Position numbers and translations under genes: made by a program
Part shown: in pieces, positions 27,764 to 37,006 of the stretch
Numbering within the stretch: the stretch's first letter is position 1
Layout: the number at the start of each line of letters is the position of its first letter
From: an uncultured Synechococcales cyanobacterium
GTDB lineage: Bacteria; Cyanobacteriota; Cyanobacteriia; CAIUCS01
Length of the DNA stretch: 48,619 nt
Direction: 5' to 3'
NCBI GenBank assembly: GCA_903897715.1
Contig: CAIUCS010000148.1
Coordinates: forward strand, 1 to 48,619
Notes under the pieces: model-generated
Told to the model about the DNA's origin: nothing
What the model saw: only the letters and a program-made list of their open reading frames with translations
The model's database searches: none

Positions 27764-28690
27764 ATGACTACCGACCTTTATCCCAGAGATTTAACCGGTT
27801 ACGGATCCCACCCACCCCATCCCCAATGGCCCAGCCAATCGCGAATTGCGGTGCAGTTTGTCATTAACTATGAAGAGGGTGGTGAGACCTGTGTCTTACA
27901 TGGAGATAGCAGTTCTGAGACATTTTTATCTGATATTGTTGGTGCGGATCCATTTCCGGGTACCCGTCACATGAATATGGAATCCATGTATGAGTATGGA
28001 AGCCGAGCTGGTTTCTGGCGACTCCATCGCTTATTTACGGAACGACACATTCCGGTCACAGTCTATGGTGTTGCCATGGCTCTTGGTCGTAATCCGCAGG
28101 CGGTGGCAGCTATGGTGGCTGCAGACTGGGAAATTGCCAGCCATGGCTATCGTTGGATCGACTATCGATACATCCCCATAGAAGTAGAACGGGAACACTT
28201 GATGAAGGCGATCGCCATTCATACCCAAGTAACTGGCAGTCGCCCCTTAGGATGGTATACCGGGCGTACCAGTGTGAATACTCGGCAATTAGTAATGGAA
28301 GAAGGGGGGTTTCTCTATGATGCGGACAGTTATGCTGATGATCTGCCCTACTGGGTTTGGCATCATTCTTCAGGTCGCCGAAAACCCCATCTGGTTATTC
28401 CCTATACCCTTGACAATAATGATATGCGCTTTGCGACAGCCCAGGGATTTAATAGTGGCGACCAGTTTTTCGCCTATTTACGGGATGGATTTGACCTTTT
28501 ATACACTGAAGGTAAAACTGCTCCTCGAATGATGAGTATTGGTCTCCATTGTCGACTGGTAGGTCGTCCAGGACGAGCCGCCGCTCTAGGGCGATTCCTC
28601 GACTACATTCAAAGCCATGACCAAGTATGGCTTTGTCGTCGGATTGATATCGCCCGTCATTGGCATTCCATCCATCAGCCAGTCTTCTAA
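27764..28690 (+). CDS. puuE: Allantoinase PuuE (polysaccharide-deacetylase fold)
   Basis: PuuE opens allantoin to allantoate without the metal site of AllB amidohydrolases. The 308 residues show [46 protein letters not shown] and [10 protein letters not shown], all typical of PuuE. It completes urate to allantoate with hpxO, uraH and uraD. Enzymes for allantoate breakdown are not in the window. The stop overlaps the convergent rpsR stop by 4 bases. Confidence 0.95.
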   Translation: MTTDLYPRDLTGYGSHPPHPQWPSQSRIAVQFVINYEEGGETCVLHGDSSSETFLSDIVGADPFPGTRHMNMESMYEYGSRAGFWRLHRLFTERHIPVTVYGVAMALGRNPQAVAAMVAADWEIASHGYRWIDYRYIPIEVEREHLMKAIAIHTQVTGSRPLGWYTGRTSVNTRQLVMEEGGFLYDADSYADDLPYWVWHHSSGRRKPHLVIPYTLDNNDMRFATAQGFNSGDQFFAYLRDGFDLLYTEGKTAPRMMSIGLHCRLVGRPGRAAALGRFLDYIQSHDQVWLCRRIDIARHWHSIHQPVF

Positions 28691-28902
28691 CCCTCCTGAT
28701 TAATAAATGGCAATAACGCCAGGATGCGGGCTCGTTTGATGGCAATTGTGAGGTCTCGCTGTTGTTTTGCAGTTAGCCCAGTGATGCGTCGGGGAAGAAT
28801 TTTACCTCGTTCGGTAATAAATTTTCGTAGCAAGTCAATGTCTTTATAATCAATGGGATCAGTGGGTTTAATGGGAGAAACTCGACGACGAAAGTAGGTC
28901 AT
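28687..28902 (-). CDS. rpsR: 30S ribosomal protein S18
   Basis: A 71-residue S18 starting [13 protein letters not shown]. The core [19 protein letters not shown] and [20 protein letters not shown] is diagnostic. The frame is open 11 codons further upstream, but that extension is not like S18, so I place the start at 28902. It follows rpmG by about 110 bases on the same strand, the usual cyanobacterial pair. Confidence 0.97.
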   Translation of the reverse strand: MTYFRRRVSPIKPTDPIDYKDIDLLRKFITERGKILPRRITGLTAKQQRDLTIAIKRARILALLPFINQEG

Positions 28903-29014
28903 GGGAAAGAAGGAGTAATGAAAAAAAGGACACATTAACCGCGATAGAGAAGAAAGATGAGGAATAACGTTTGAGTAAAACGCTATTTCACCGACTTGGG
29001 CTCAGAACTCGGAT

Positions 29015-29209
29015 TCATTTAATTTCTTTATGAACAGTGTGTTTATTACAGTGGGGACAGAATTTTTTTAATTCTAACCGACCTGTGGTATTACGACGAT
29101 TTTTGGTCGTTGTGTAACGGGATACACCCGCAGAGCGTTTATCCGGATTGGTGCGACACTCGGTACATTCAAGTGTAATCACAAGACGAACATCTTTTCC
29201 CTTAGCCAT
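29015..29209 (-). CDS. rpmG: 50S ribosomal protein L33
   Basis: A 64-residue L33 with both cysteine pairs of the zinc-binding form (CTEC and CPHC). [12 protein letters not shown] and [20 protein letters not shown] are typical. It starts MAKGKDVR and precedes rpsR. Confidence 0.97.
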   Translation of the reverse strand: MAKGKDVRLVITLECTECRTNPDKRSAGVSRYTTTKNRRNTTGRLELKKFCPHCNKHTVHKEIK

Positions 29210-29271
29210 AGTTGTTAGCCATAGTAAATTTCTAAATCAACGCAAAATGCAATATTTCGCACAAATACTAA

Positions 29272-29868
29272 TTATCTCATACGACGGCTCCCTAGAGCAA
29301 GTAACCGCTTAATTTTCAAGTCGAGGGAATAACCCCGACGACTAGCCACAACTACGGTGGCTGCCCACCGATCATGGAGAGTGGGTAACTCTTGAGGGTC
29401 GGAAAGGGCAAATCCAAAATCGAACGCAATGGGAAGTAAAAGTAAAATCCCCCCACCGTTGGTGGGATTGATGGTGGTTAGTGCCAGCATCACAAGCATG
29501 GATTCTAATCCTAAAACAGATTCCCGTTTTGTTAATTCTATCAATCCAGGGGTTCGATTCATGCGTGTACTAATCACCCGCATGTCAAAAGCCCAACGTC
29601 CCAAACTTTGACCTTGGGTTCGGGTCACAACTAACACTCTGGAAAATAACCAAAACAGAACAAATAAAATTGCCTGGAATGTACCGGTAGCAAAGGAGGT
29701 GAAAATCCATGCCCCCAAAAAGTCTAATGCCCAAGCAGCAGTGCGCCGCCAAAGGGGGACTCTGGGTATACGCATCGGCTGCACGGATTCACGCATGGGG
29801 GTAGGAAGGGGTAGGTTAGGGATGGGAATTAAATCTATTTTCAGCGTTGAGTTGAAATTCATTAACAT
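29272..29868 (-). CDS. RDD-family membrane protein
   Basis: A 198-residue protein. After a polar Pro-rich N-terminus comes RIPRVPLWRRTAAWALDFLGAWI, with the Arg and Asp that name the RDD family, then about three to four hydrophobic helices (FATGTFQAILFVLFWLF, LESMLVMLALT, GGGILLLLPIAFDFGFAL). TQGQSLGRWAFDMRV is the family's second conserved block. Role unknown, possibly transport. It lies 3 bases downstream of panC/cmk, so it is probably co-transcribed. Confidence 0.85.
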   Translation of the reverse strand: MLMNFNSTLKIDLIPIPNLPLPTPMRESVQPMRIPRVPLWRRTAAWALDFLGAWIFTSFATGTFQAILFVLFWLFSRVLVVTRTQGQSLGRWAFDMRVISTRMNRTPGLIELTKRESVLGLESMLVMLALTTINPTNGGGILLLLPIAFDFGFALSDPQELPTLHDRWAATVVVASRRGYSLDLKIKRLLALGSRRMR

Positions 29869-29871
29869 TAA

Positions 29872-31467
29872 TTACAATTGTCTGTACAGGTTAACAATTT
29901 TTTCCACCACCTGGTCAATTGTGTAATCATCCGTGATGAATTCAATTCCACCTGCAGCTAATCTGAGGGGGGAAACACGACGGGTACTATCTTGCCGATC
30001 CCGTTCAGCAATGGAATGTTCCAATTCTGATAAATGCTGGATAGGTTGACCTCGGGACAGTAGGTCAGCGTGACGCCGACGAGCACGTTCGGCAACGGAT
30101 GCGGTGAGGAAGATTTTTAATTCTGCATCTGGAAAGACATGGGTTCCCATATCCCTACCCTCAGCTACTAATCCCCCCTGTTCTCCAAAGCGCTGCTGTT
30201 GTTTAACCAAGGCTTTTCGAACAGCGGGCTGGGATGCAATCGTTGAAACGTTGGCTGTTACTTCCCTACTACGGATGGCTTGGGTGACATCGTGCCCATT
30301 GATCCCTATCCTCATTTCCCCTTCCCCCTCTAGTTGATTGAGGGGAGGGTGAAATTCAATTTCACAGTGATGAATTAATTCGGCTATGGTGGGTTGGTCG
30401 GTCATCTCCACCTGGGACTGCATAACCCACCATGTTACAGCTCGATACATGGCTCCAGTATCGAGATGAAGCAAGTTCAGTGCCTTGGCAACCCTTCGGG
30501 TAACGGTGGATTTCCCAGCTCCCGCAGGTCCATCAATGGCAATGATGGGTTGACGGGTTTGTAATAGGAGATTGTCAATTAATCGAGTTGAACCAAGATG
30601 GGCAGCGATCGCCAGTAGTCCACGGTTTTGAATGGTCTTTATAGGTTTTAATTGGTCGGGATCAACCAATTCCACGTATTCTAATTGAATGAAAGGTTTT
30701 TCCTCTAATTGACTTTTGACCTGGTTAACCAACACCTGGGTGCTCCGTTCACCTTTCTTAAACAATTCCTCAGCAGCGTTGAGGCTTTGGTACAAAGCAC
30801 TTGCCATAGGACGTTCCGTTGCGCTGAGATATTGATTCCGGGAACTCAGTGCTAACCCGTCAACTTCTCGTATGGTAGGACAGGGAATAACCTCCACTGG
30901 CAAGTTCAAATCCATTACCAGTCTTTGAATGATTGCCAGTTGTTGAGCATCCTTTCGACCAAAGTAAGCTCGATCGGGTTGGATGATCTGGAACAATTTG
31001 GTGACAATGGTAGCTACCCCTGGAAAATGGTTAGGACGGCTGCGCCCACATAACCCACGGGTTAACTCTTGGGGTGGAATTACCATGGTGATGTCACATA
31101 ACTCAGATGGGGCATCCTGAATTCCTAATTCTTCCGGACTTGGGGCAAAAATAATATCCACCCCCGCTTGTTGACAAAGTTGGCGATCGCCCTCCATGGG
31201 ATGAGGATATCGGTCTCGGTCTTCATTGACTGAAAATTGCAATGGATTCACAAAAATACTCACCACTACAACCCGATTATCCCGACGAGCCTGACGAATC
31301 AAACTCAAATGTCCTTGGTGTAGTGCCCCCATAGTGGGCACCAGCCCAACTCCCCCATCCATAGGAACTGATGTTGGATTAGTAACGGGATCAATCAAAT
31401 CTTGGTTGCCCGACCGATACAACTCCAGATAACATGTCAACGCAGGGATGGTCTTAAACAAACGCAC
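29872..31467 (-). CDS. panC/cmk: Bifunctional pantoate-beta-alanine ligase / CMP kinase
   Basis: The 531 residues fuse PanC (about 1-280; PTMGALHQGHLSLIRQARRD with the HxGH motif, GRKDAQQLAIIQRLV) to cytidylate kinase (about 290-531; P-loop AIDGPAGAGKSTVTRRVA, GRDMGTHVFPDAELKIFLTA). PanC makes pantothenate; Cmk makes CDP. The fusion is characteristic of cyanobacteria and is one reason for the assignment of the organism. The RDD gene follows directly. Confidence 0.97.
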   Translation of the reverse strand: MRLFKTIPALTCYLELYRSGNQDLIDPVTNPTSVPMDGGVGLVPTMGALHQGHLSLIRQARRDNRVVVVSIFVNPLQFSVNEDRDRYPHPMEGDRQLCQQAGVDIIFAPSPEELGIQDAPSELCDITMVIPPQELTRGLCGRSRPNHFPGVATIVTKLFQIIQPDRAYFGRKDAQQLAIIQRLVMDLNLPVEVIPCPTIREVDGLALSSRNQYLSATERPMASALYQSLNAAEELFKKGERSTQVLVNQVKSQLEEKPFIQLEYVELVDPDQLKPIKTIQNRGLLAIAAHLGSTRLIDNLLLQTRQPIIAIDGPAGAGKSTVTRRVAKALNLLHLDTGAMYRAVTWWVMQSQVEMTDQPTIAELIHHCEIEFHPPLNQLEGEGEMRIGINGHDVTQAIRSREVTANVSTIASQPAVRKALVKQQQRFGEQGGLVAEGRDMGTHVFPDAELKIFLTASVAERARRRHADLLSRGQPIQHLSELEHSIAERDRQDSTRRVSPLRLAAGGIEFITDDYTIDQVVEKIVNLYRQL

Positions 31468-31597
31468 GGAGTCTCATTCCTCAATAATGTCCTATGAACC
31501 TATATAAAATTTACTGTATCAACTGGGGCAAAAGTCATTTTCTTAAGGTATTGCTTTGAACAGTTATTACATACCATCATTGACTAGGAAATACCTT

Positions 31598-31648
31598 AAA
31601 ACCGAAAGGGAATGGTAACTCAGGGGATCACCATTCCCTCTCGGTTTT
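31598..31648 (-). terminator. Intrinsic terminator of the rlpA-like gene
   Basis: AAAACCGAAAGGGAATGGT and ACCATTCCCTCTCGGTTTT form a 19-bp stem with one mismatch and a 13-base loop. Read leftward, the stem ends in a TTTT run. It lies about 60 bases after the rlpA-like stop and before the panC/cmk promoter region. The symmetric stem would also slow rightward read-through. Confidence 0.8.
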
Positions 31649-31707
31649 CAATTCTAAGATACTGGGAACAGCAACACTGCCACCTGGATATCTCACAAAG
31701 CCTAGGA

Positions 31708-32967
31708 CTATTGACCTAAAACTTCCAAACGGACGGGAGCAATGCCACTGGCAATCAAACCAATAAACCGAGCTGCCCCCGCTGATAAATCAATCACACG
31801 GTTCCCAACAAATGGTCCGCGGTCATTAATGCGCACAATGACGGAACGACCATTATCTAAGTTGGTGACGCGTACTCTGGTGCCAAAGGGAAGATGGCGA
31901 TGGGCTGCAGTCATTTGATTTTGGTTGTAAACTTCTCCGTTAGCGGTGAAGTTGCCATGGAATCCAGGTCCATACCATGAAGCCATTCCATTGAATCGGA
32001 AACGGACTGGACCCAAAGCGTACTCCTGAACCTCTGGGGACTGCCGTCCCTCAACCCCAGTTAAGGGAGGGGCATCCCCTAGTAACCGTCGTAATCGATT
32101 AGTGGCTTGCAAAACATCAACTTCTCGGTTACGAGTGGAATTGGGCACAATGACTTCAGAAGTAAAAGGAATGAGTGGATCATTATTAAATTGGATCACA
32201 TACCTATTCTGAGCATTGTTCCACTTTACAGTAATTTTGTTAGCATCAATCTGGTCGCGACTGAACTGATTCAGTTTAGCGGCAAGTTCAGAAGCCTGCC
32301 ACAGAGGATGGGTGGAATTTTCACGGCTGGAGGCAACTTTGCGGTCAGATGACTGCTGGATACTAGAAGAATTCAGGTTGCTAATTCCCGTACCTTGGGA
32401 ATCAGAGTTGGAATAGCGGTTATTTAGGTTCAAGTAGGGTTGCTCATTGGCAACATTGGAGGATTTCACTGCCGTTGAAGAAACCCCAGGTTGAGTTTTT
32501 GAAGTAGAAGACAGCGGAGTAGGAGGAAGTACCCGGTCTCCTAGAAAGGTGACAATGGGAAGATTGCGTAAGTAAAGGGTTACCGCTGTACGACCATGAC
32601 TCTGATGGGCATAAACCCTGGCAATGGTTGTTGGTTCCCCCAAAGAGGAAGTTTGGGATCGGGTTTTCCCTATTTTTTGGACATTGGCAATAACAAATTC
32701 GTCCTGACCAGAGACTTTAGTTGATTTTCGGTCGAATGGAGATTGGGGTTGAAGGAATTGGATATCGTCAGTTACTTGGTTTGAGGGATCACCAAAGGAA
32801 CTACTCTTGACAGAAGTAGGATCAATTCCCGTTGAGTGAATCACATTAGTCAGAACTAGACGATTGCTCACAGGTTGTTCGGCGCGAGTACTGGAGGAAA
32901 CCCCAAACGCAGTAGTCAGAACAATAGCCGTGAAGCTGGTTAACGTTTTTCGAGTCATAAGATCCAT
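31708..32967 (-). CDS. RlpA-like septal ring protein (double-psi beta-barrel)
   Basis: About 419 residues. An N-terminal signal peptide (RKTLTSFTAIVLTTAFGVSS) is followed by a long Ser/Asn/Gln-rich low-complexity region (about 30-300). The C-terminal RlpA barrel follows: FNGMASWYGPGFHGNFTANGEVY, AAHRHLPFGTRVRVTNL and INDRGPFVGNRVIDLS with the catalytic Asp. RlpA proteins cleave or bind denuded peptidoglycan strands at septa. There is no lipobox Cys, so the protein is probably soluble in the periplasm. The start is uncertain: ATG at 32967 or 32958 is preferred over a TTG at 32991. Confidence 0.85.
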   Translation of the reverse strand: MDLMTRKTLTSFTAIVLTTAFGVSSSTRAEQPVSNRLVLTNVIHSTGIDPTSVKSSSFGDPSNQVTDDIQFLQPQSPFDRKSTKVSGQDEFVIANVQKIGKTRSQTSSLGEPTTIARVYAHQSHGRTAVTLYLRNLPIVTFLGDRVLPPTPLSSTSKTQPGVSSTAVKSSNVANEQPYLNLNNRYSNSDSQGTGISNLNSSSIQQSSDRKVASSRENSTHPLWQASELAAKLNQFSRDQIDANKITVKWNNAQNRYVIQFNNDPLIPFTSEVIVPNSTRNREVDVLQATNRLRRLLGDAPPLTGVEGRQSPEVQEYALGPVRFRFNGMASWYGPGFHGNFTANGEVYNQNQMTAAHRHLPFGTRVRVTNLDNGRSVIVRINDRGPFVGNRVIDLSAGAARFIGLIASGIAPVRLEVLGQ

Positions 32968-33175
32968 CGTAAAGGGCAGTTCGGAATTCAAAGAAATGAC
33001 ATTGCTTCATAAAAAGCAAGAATTGGTGTGAATGAAACTGGCGAAAGAAACCTAAATAAGGCAGTCAACAAAACTAAAACCTTAAAAGAACCTCATCCAG
33101 TCCCACACTCCAACTATTCCGATTAGTCTTTCATTTTGGGACTAAACCACTATATCACAGATTTTCTGAGATTGG

Positions 33176-33196
33176 GATCATTGCCTGGCAACGATC
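33176..33196. promoter_or_regulatory. 21-base palindrome between divergent genes
   Basis: GATCATTGCC-T-GGCAACGATC is a 10-bp-arm palindrome with one mismatch. It lies in the roughly 600-base region between the rlpA-like gene and purM, where it might be an operator. I cannot link it to a known regulator. The rest of this gap holds an A/T-rich stretch and a short open frame at 33386-33508. Confidence 0.3.
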
Positions 33197-33385
33197 TTAA
33201 TGTGAAACTAGAAATCTTGTCATAAGACTTGTTAAAAAAAGATAATGAAAATAAGGGTTTCGGCACCCTGTTGTGAAGAAATATTTTTTCATAACCTCAT
33301 CAAAACTTTACAATTCTTGGGTGTTTTTTTTCGGTGTTGATGGGCATAAAAGATAAAGTGATTTAAGGGAATTGTTCTGGTTCTC

Positions 33386-33508
33386 ATGTCTAAGGGAATT
33401 GATCAATCAACATCCATGGAAAGATTTATGGAAAAGTTGACTTCAGATCCATATCCCAGTGCCCTCTTCAATCGGAACAGTTCAGGTGCTGCCGGGGATC
33501 AAGCTTGA
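33386..33508 (+). CDS. Possible 40-residue protein upstream of purM
   Basis: An open frame of 40 codons beginning MSKGIDQSTSMERFMEKLTS. The composition is plausible for a small soluble peptide, but no family is recognised. The nearest AAGGGA is too far from the ATG to act well. It could be a real small gene or chance; it is listed for comparison with relatives. Confidence 0.25.
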   Translation: MSKGIDQSTSMERFMEKLTSDPYPSALFNRNSSGAAGDQA

Positions 33509-33573
33509 ATCCTTTTTCTGGTGCGAGAGTGTAGATGGTTACCCTCAATGAATTTCTTAAGGAGAAGCAAGGA

Positions 33574-34632
33574 ATGGACTACCAACAAGCGGGGGTAGAT
33601 GTGAAATTAGGACGGTCATTTGTTGATGGGATTCGGCAAATGGTTGAATCCACCTTTCGACCGGAAGTGATGGGACGATTAGGCGGCTTTAGTGGTTGTT
33701 TTGGGTTACCAACCGGTTATCAAGAACCAGTATTGGTGTCTGGTACAGATGGAGTGGGTACGAAATTAAAATTAGCCTTTGCAATGGATTGTCATCACAC
33801 TGTGGGAATCGACTTGGTGGCAATGTGTGTCAATGATGTTTTGACATCCGGCGCCGAACCCTTATTTTTCTTAGATTATTTAGCCACTGGTAAATTAACT
33901 CCGTCACAACTAACTCAGGTGGTGTCCGGAATCGCCCAGGGTTGTCGCCTGGCAGGGTGTGCACTGCTGGGGGGAGAAACAGCAGAAATGCCTGGGTTTT
34001 ATCACTCCAATGAATATGACATGGCTGGCTTCTGTGTTGGCATGGTTGAACGAAGCCAATTGCTGGATGGTAGCCGGGTTTTAGTGGATGATGTGGCGAT
34101 CGCCCTTGCCAGTAGTGGTGTTCATAGCAATGGTTTCAGCTTAGTTCGTAAGGTATTGGCAGATTGCATTTTTCCTGAACAATCGGTTCCCTTATCCGTC
34201 ATTTTGAATGAACACCATCCTGACAGTTTGGGGGGGGCATCCCTTGGGGAAGTGTTACTAACCCCAACACAGATTTATGTTCAACCTGTCCTGGCTGCTC
34301 TGGGGAGAGGATTAGAAATTCACGGGATGGCTCACATTACCGGGGGTGGGTTACCCGAAAATTTACCCCGATGCCTGGGAGTTCATCAGTCAATTGTCAT
34401 TGATCCCGCCCGTTGGTCGGTACCACCTATTTTTCAATGGATAGAGGATACTGGTACAATATCAAAGGTGGAAATGTATCATACCTTTAATATGGGAGTA
34501 GGATTTGTCATCATCGTTCCTGCCAATCAACAATTACAAGCGGTGAAATGGTTCCAGAATCATGGGATTCTGGCATTTGAAATCGGAAAGGTTATTGCTG
34601 GTTGTGGAGAATTGGTCGGTTTACCCTCTTGA
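33574..34632 (+). CDS. purM: Phosphoribosylformylglycinamidine cyclo-ligase
   Basis: PurM (AIR synthetase) closes the imidazole ring in purine synthesis. I chose [14 protein letters not shown] because AAGGAG lies nine bases before this ATG and PurM proteins usually start here; an in-frame ATG 39 bases earlier lacks a ribosome site. The roughly 352 residues include [57 protein letters not shown] and [12 protein letters not shown]. Confidence 0.97.
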   Translation: MDYQQAGVDVKLGRSFVDGIRQMVESTFRPEVMGRLGGFSGCFGLPTGYQEPVLVSGTDGVGTKLKLAFAMDCHHTVGIDLVAMCVNDVLTSGAEPLFFLDYLATGKLTPSQLTQVVSGIAQGCRLAGCALLGGETAEMPGFYHSNEYDMAGFCVGMVERSQLLDGSRVLVDDVAIALASSGVHSNGFSLVRKVLADCIFPEQSVPLSVILNEHHPDSLGGASLGEVLLTPTQIYVQPVLAALGRGLEIHGMAHITGGGLPENLPRCLGVHQSIVIDPARWSVPPIFQWIEDTGTISKVEMYHTFNMGVGFVIIVPANQQLQAVKWFQNHGILAFEIGKVIAGCGELVGLPS

Positions 34633-34651
34633 TGGTCTCTCAGCTACCCAT

Positions 34652-35317
34652 ATGAACCCAAGTCCTTCCATGGATAATTCCCAGTCCTCTGCCGAAGAAC
34701 AGTTTCAAATCTGTAAAAACGATTTAACAGATGATCGTTTAACGTTGTATTTACAAGAATCCATGATTGCAGTTGATACTGAAACCATGGGTCTTATCCC
34801 CGGGAGAGACCGGCTCTGCCTGGTACAGTTGTGTGATCCCAAAGGGCGGGTGACGGTGATTCCCATTCAACAGGGACAAACAAGTGCCCCCCACCTCCAG
34901 CTACTGCTGGAAAATATCCAGATAGAAAAAATCGCTCATTTTGCCCGGTTTGATATGGCAACTTTGCGATACCATTTAGGCATCAGGGTTAATCCAATTT
35001 TTTGTACCAAAATTGCAAGTCGACTTGCTCGCACCTATTCGTCTCAACATGGATTAAAAGCGTTAGTTCAAGAATTAATCCAAGTCGAATTAGATAAAAC
35101 ATCACAAAGTTCTGACTGGGGAAGTACCACAAACCTTACTGAGCATCAACTTCGTTATGCTGCCAATGATGTACGTTACTTGGCTAGGGTACGGGATCAC
35201 CTATCCATGATGTTAAAGCGAGAGGGACGCTGGCAGTTGGCTCAAGAGTGTTTTCAATGTTTACCCACCTTGGTTTCATTGGACTTATTACAATACAATG
35301 GAGTGTTTGACCATTGA
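34652..35317 (+). CDS. RNase D-like 3'-5' exonuclease
   Basis: About 221 residues of the DEDDy exonuclease family. Motif I AVDTETMGL, motif II HFARFDMATLRYHLG and motif III RYAANDVRYLARVRDHL carry the acidic residues and the Tyr. It lacks the HRDC domain of full RNase D, matching the short cyanobacterial form. It begins just after the purM stop; an upstream in-frame ATG inside purM is not credible. A role in tRNA 3' trimming or RNA turnover is inferred. Confidence 0.88.
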   Translation: MNPSPSMDNSQSSAEEQFQICKNDLTDDRLTLYLQESMIAVDTETMGLIPGRDRLCLVQLCDPKGRVTVIPIQQGQTSAPHLQLLLENIQIEKIAHFARFDMATLRYHLGIRVNPIFCTKIASRLARTYSSQHGLKALVQELIQVELDKTSQSSDWGSTTNLTEHQLRYAANDVRYLARVRDHLSMMLKREGRWQLAQECFQCLPTLVSLDLLQYNGVFDH

Positions 35318-35431
35318 ATCGTCAGTTGATTGGGTAATATGCCCCATCATAGTACCCTTGCAGAAATTGAACGTTTCCCTCTCCAATCATGGAGCAATAT
35401 ATAATCCACTATTGACTGTCCACTAGTACCC

Positions 35432-36457
35432 GTGTTTTCCACCCTATTCCCCCATATGTTCAATTTGGGAATCTCACTAGTTAGCTTTTCCGTGAGTTAT
35501 GGATTAGTGGGTTTTCTAAGACAGTTCTGGCAGCATCATTTCCTAGATTTACCCAATGAACGCAGCTCCCACAGTCTTCCCACCCCCCGCCATGGTGGGT
35601 TGGGTTTCATCCTATCCTTTGTCTTGACGTTGGGGATTGTATCATTTTTTAATTCTACTGTTCTTGTTCCTTTCCCTAGTACTTTATGGCTTTCTCTGGT
35701 TCCTTTAGTTGCCATTGGCTTAATGGATGACTTCCTTGAAGTACCTGCCCTAGTACGCTACCTGGTGCAATTATTGAGTGCCAGTCTCATTGTTATTCAA
35801 TGTGGAGTATTCCCTCAACCATGGCTGGAGCCACTTGGCACACCAGCAAGTGCATTCCTAGGGGTGGGGATGACGGTTATTGGTATCACCGCCCTCATTA
35901 ATTTTTATAATTTTATGGATGGCATGGATGGTTTGGTGGGTTTGGTTACAGCCATTCAATTAACTTTTTTTGCGATATGGTCTGACCAACCAATTTTAGG
36001 TTTTGCAGTCGCCAGTATTTTGGGATTCTTGTGCTGGAACTGGACCCCCGCTAAAATTTTTATGGGAGACTGCGGGAGTACCACATTAGGGTGTGTCATG
36101 GCGATCGCGGTGCTAAAGCAACCTGATCCCATCCACAACGGTCTGACAAGTCTATTCATACTATTACCTCTTGTGGGGGATGCTATCTATACGCTGATTA
36201 GGCGACAAATCAACCACGAAAATGTATTGAAAGCTCACCGTACCCATGTCTACCAGCGGCTACATCATCAAGCAGGCTGGTCCCACAGTCAGGTATCCCT
36301 TGTTTACGGAGGGCTCACCGTACTGTCTGCTATCACTCTTTACCAGTTTAAAGTTTTTGGTTCTTTCCTGACATTAGTTATGAATGGTGGATTAGTCGTT
36401 TGGGTTGAGTGGTACTTGAATGAAACATCAAAAAAAAAGAAGATTACTAAACTCTGA
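35432..36457 (+). CDS. Glycosyl-phosphate transferase of the MraY/WecA family
   Basis: About 341 residues with nine or ten hydrophobic helices. Family signatures are ERSSHSLPTPRHGGLGF, the Asp pair in GLMDDFLEVPALVRYLVQL, NFYNFMDGMDGLVG, KIFMGDCGSTTLG and KAHRTHVYQRLHH. Such enzymes move a sugar-1-phosphate from UDP-sugar to undecaprenyl phosphate at the start of O-antigen or exopolysaccharide synthesis; MraY proper is unlikely in this context. GTG at 35432 or ATG at 35456 could start it. The C-terminus ends in Lys-rich KKKKITKL. Confidence 0.9.
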   Translation: MFSTLFPHMFNLGISLVSFSVSYGLVGFLRQFWQHHFLDLPNERSSHSLPTPRHGGLGFILSFVLTLGIVSFFNSTVLVPFPSTLWLSLVPLVAIGLMDDFLEVPALVRYLVQLLSASLIVIQCGVFPQPWLEPLGTPASAFLGVGMTVIGITALINFYNFMDGMDGLVGLVTAIQLTFFAIWSDQPILGFAVASILGFLCWNWTPAKIFMGDCGSTTLGCVMAIAVLKQPDPIHNGLTSLFILLPLVGDAIYTLIRRQINHENVLKAHRTHVYQRLHHQAGWSHSQVSLVYGGLTVLSAITLYQFKVFGSFLTLVMNGGLVVWVEWYLNETSKKKKITKL

Positions 36458-36573
36458 TGTAGAAGAATTCACTATAATCAGAGCCCCTGTAGACAATGTA
36501 AGCCTTGTTTTGAAATGATGTGTGACCCTCCTAGTCGTACCTCATCTCAACAAAATCCACTCTATATTAGGAT

Positions 36574-36617
36574 GACCGCACACAAAATTTAATATATCAA
36601 TAAAAGCCAATTTCCAT
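36574..36617. repeat. 44-base repeat matching the left end of the tnpB remnant
   Basis: ACCGCACACAAAATTTAATA continuing to TATCAATAAAAGCCAATTTCC is nearly identical to 46358-46401, which sits just upstream of a broken tnpB. It is probably an orphan left end of an IS200/IS605 element. It is followed directly by a 40-base imperfect palindrome (36618-36657). No transposase gene is present here. Confidence 0.5.
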
Positions 36618-36657
36618 AAACGGTTCCCACTCCTGCAGGAAGTCGAGAACCACGTTT
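36618..36657. repeat. 40-base imperfect palindrome
   Basis: AAACGGTTCCCACTCCTGCA and GGAAGTCGAGAACCACGTTT pair as an imperfect hairpin centred on CTGCAG. It abuts the orphan element end at 36574-36617 and lies in a 291-base gap between the glycosyl-phosphate transferase and zinc-ribbon genes. It may be the hairpin of a non-autonomous element, or a terminator. Confidence 0.5.
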
Positions 36658-36748
36658 GTATCCATCAAAACTCCCATTGATTCAATCGATTGCAGCGAGA
36701 TTATCGTATCAAACTGTCTGAAAGCCTAGGAGTATTATATTATAGGTC

Positions 36749-36940
36749 TTAGTCATCGGACAAATGGTCACGGACTCTAAAGGTTCTACCGCAATGCTGA
36801 CAGTAATATCGAAGGCGAATCTGACCATTCTTCAGGTAGTTATAACCATTTTTGTTCGTTTTAATTGAACCACACCGAGGACATACTAACCGGGATATAA
36901 CTTCGTTTTGATCAATTGGCTCTTGGGGGTTTGAACTCAT
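36749..36940 (-). CDS. Orphan zinc-ribbon protein, transposase-like N-terminus
   Basis: A 63-residue protein with two CxxC pairs: LVCPRCGS and YYCQHCGRTF, spaced by KTNKNGYNYLKNGQIRLR. This matches the DNA-binding zinc ribbon at the N-terminus of IS1/IS1595-type transposases, but no catalytic DDE domain follows. It may be an IS remnant or a domesticated small DNA-binding protein. I prefer the ATG at 36940 over an upstream TTG. It precedes, but does not adjoin, an IS605-like end. Confidence 0.6.
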   Translation of the reverse strand: MSSNPQEPIDQNEVISRLVCPRCGSIKTNKNGYNYLKNGQIRLRYYCQHCGRTFRVRDHLSDD

Positions 36941-37006
36941 AGGGATGAAACCCAGAATCAATGTTTTCTTTCTTTCATTGTATCGTTAACCGCGGTTTAC
37001 CCATTG

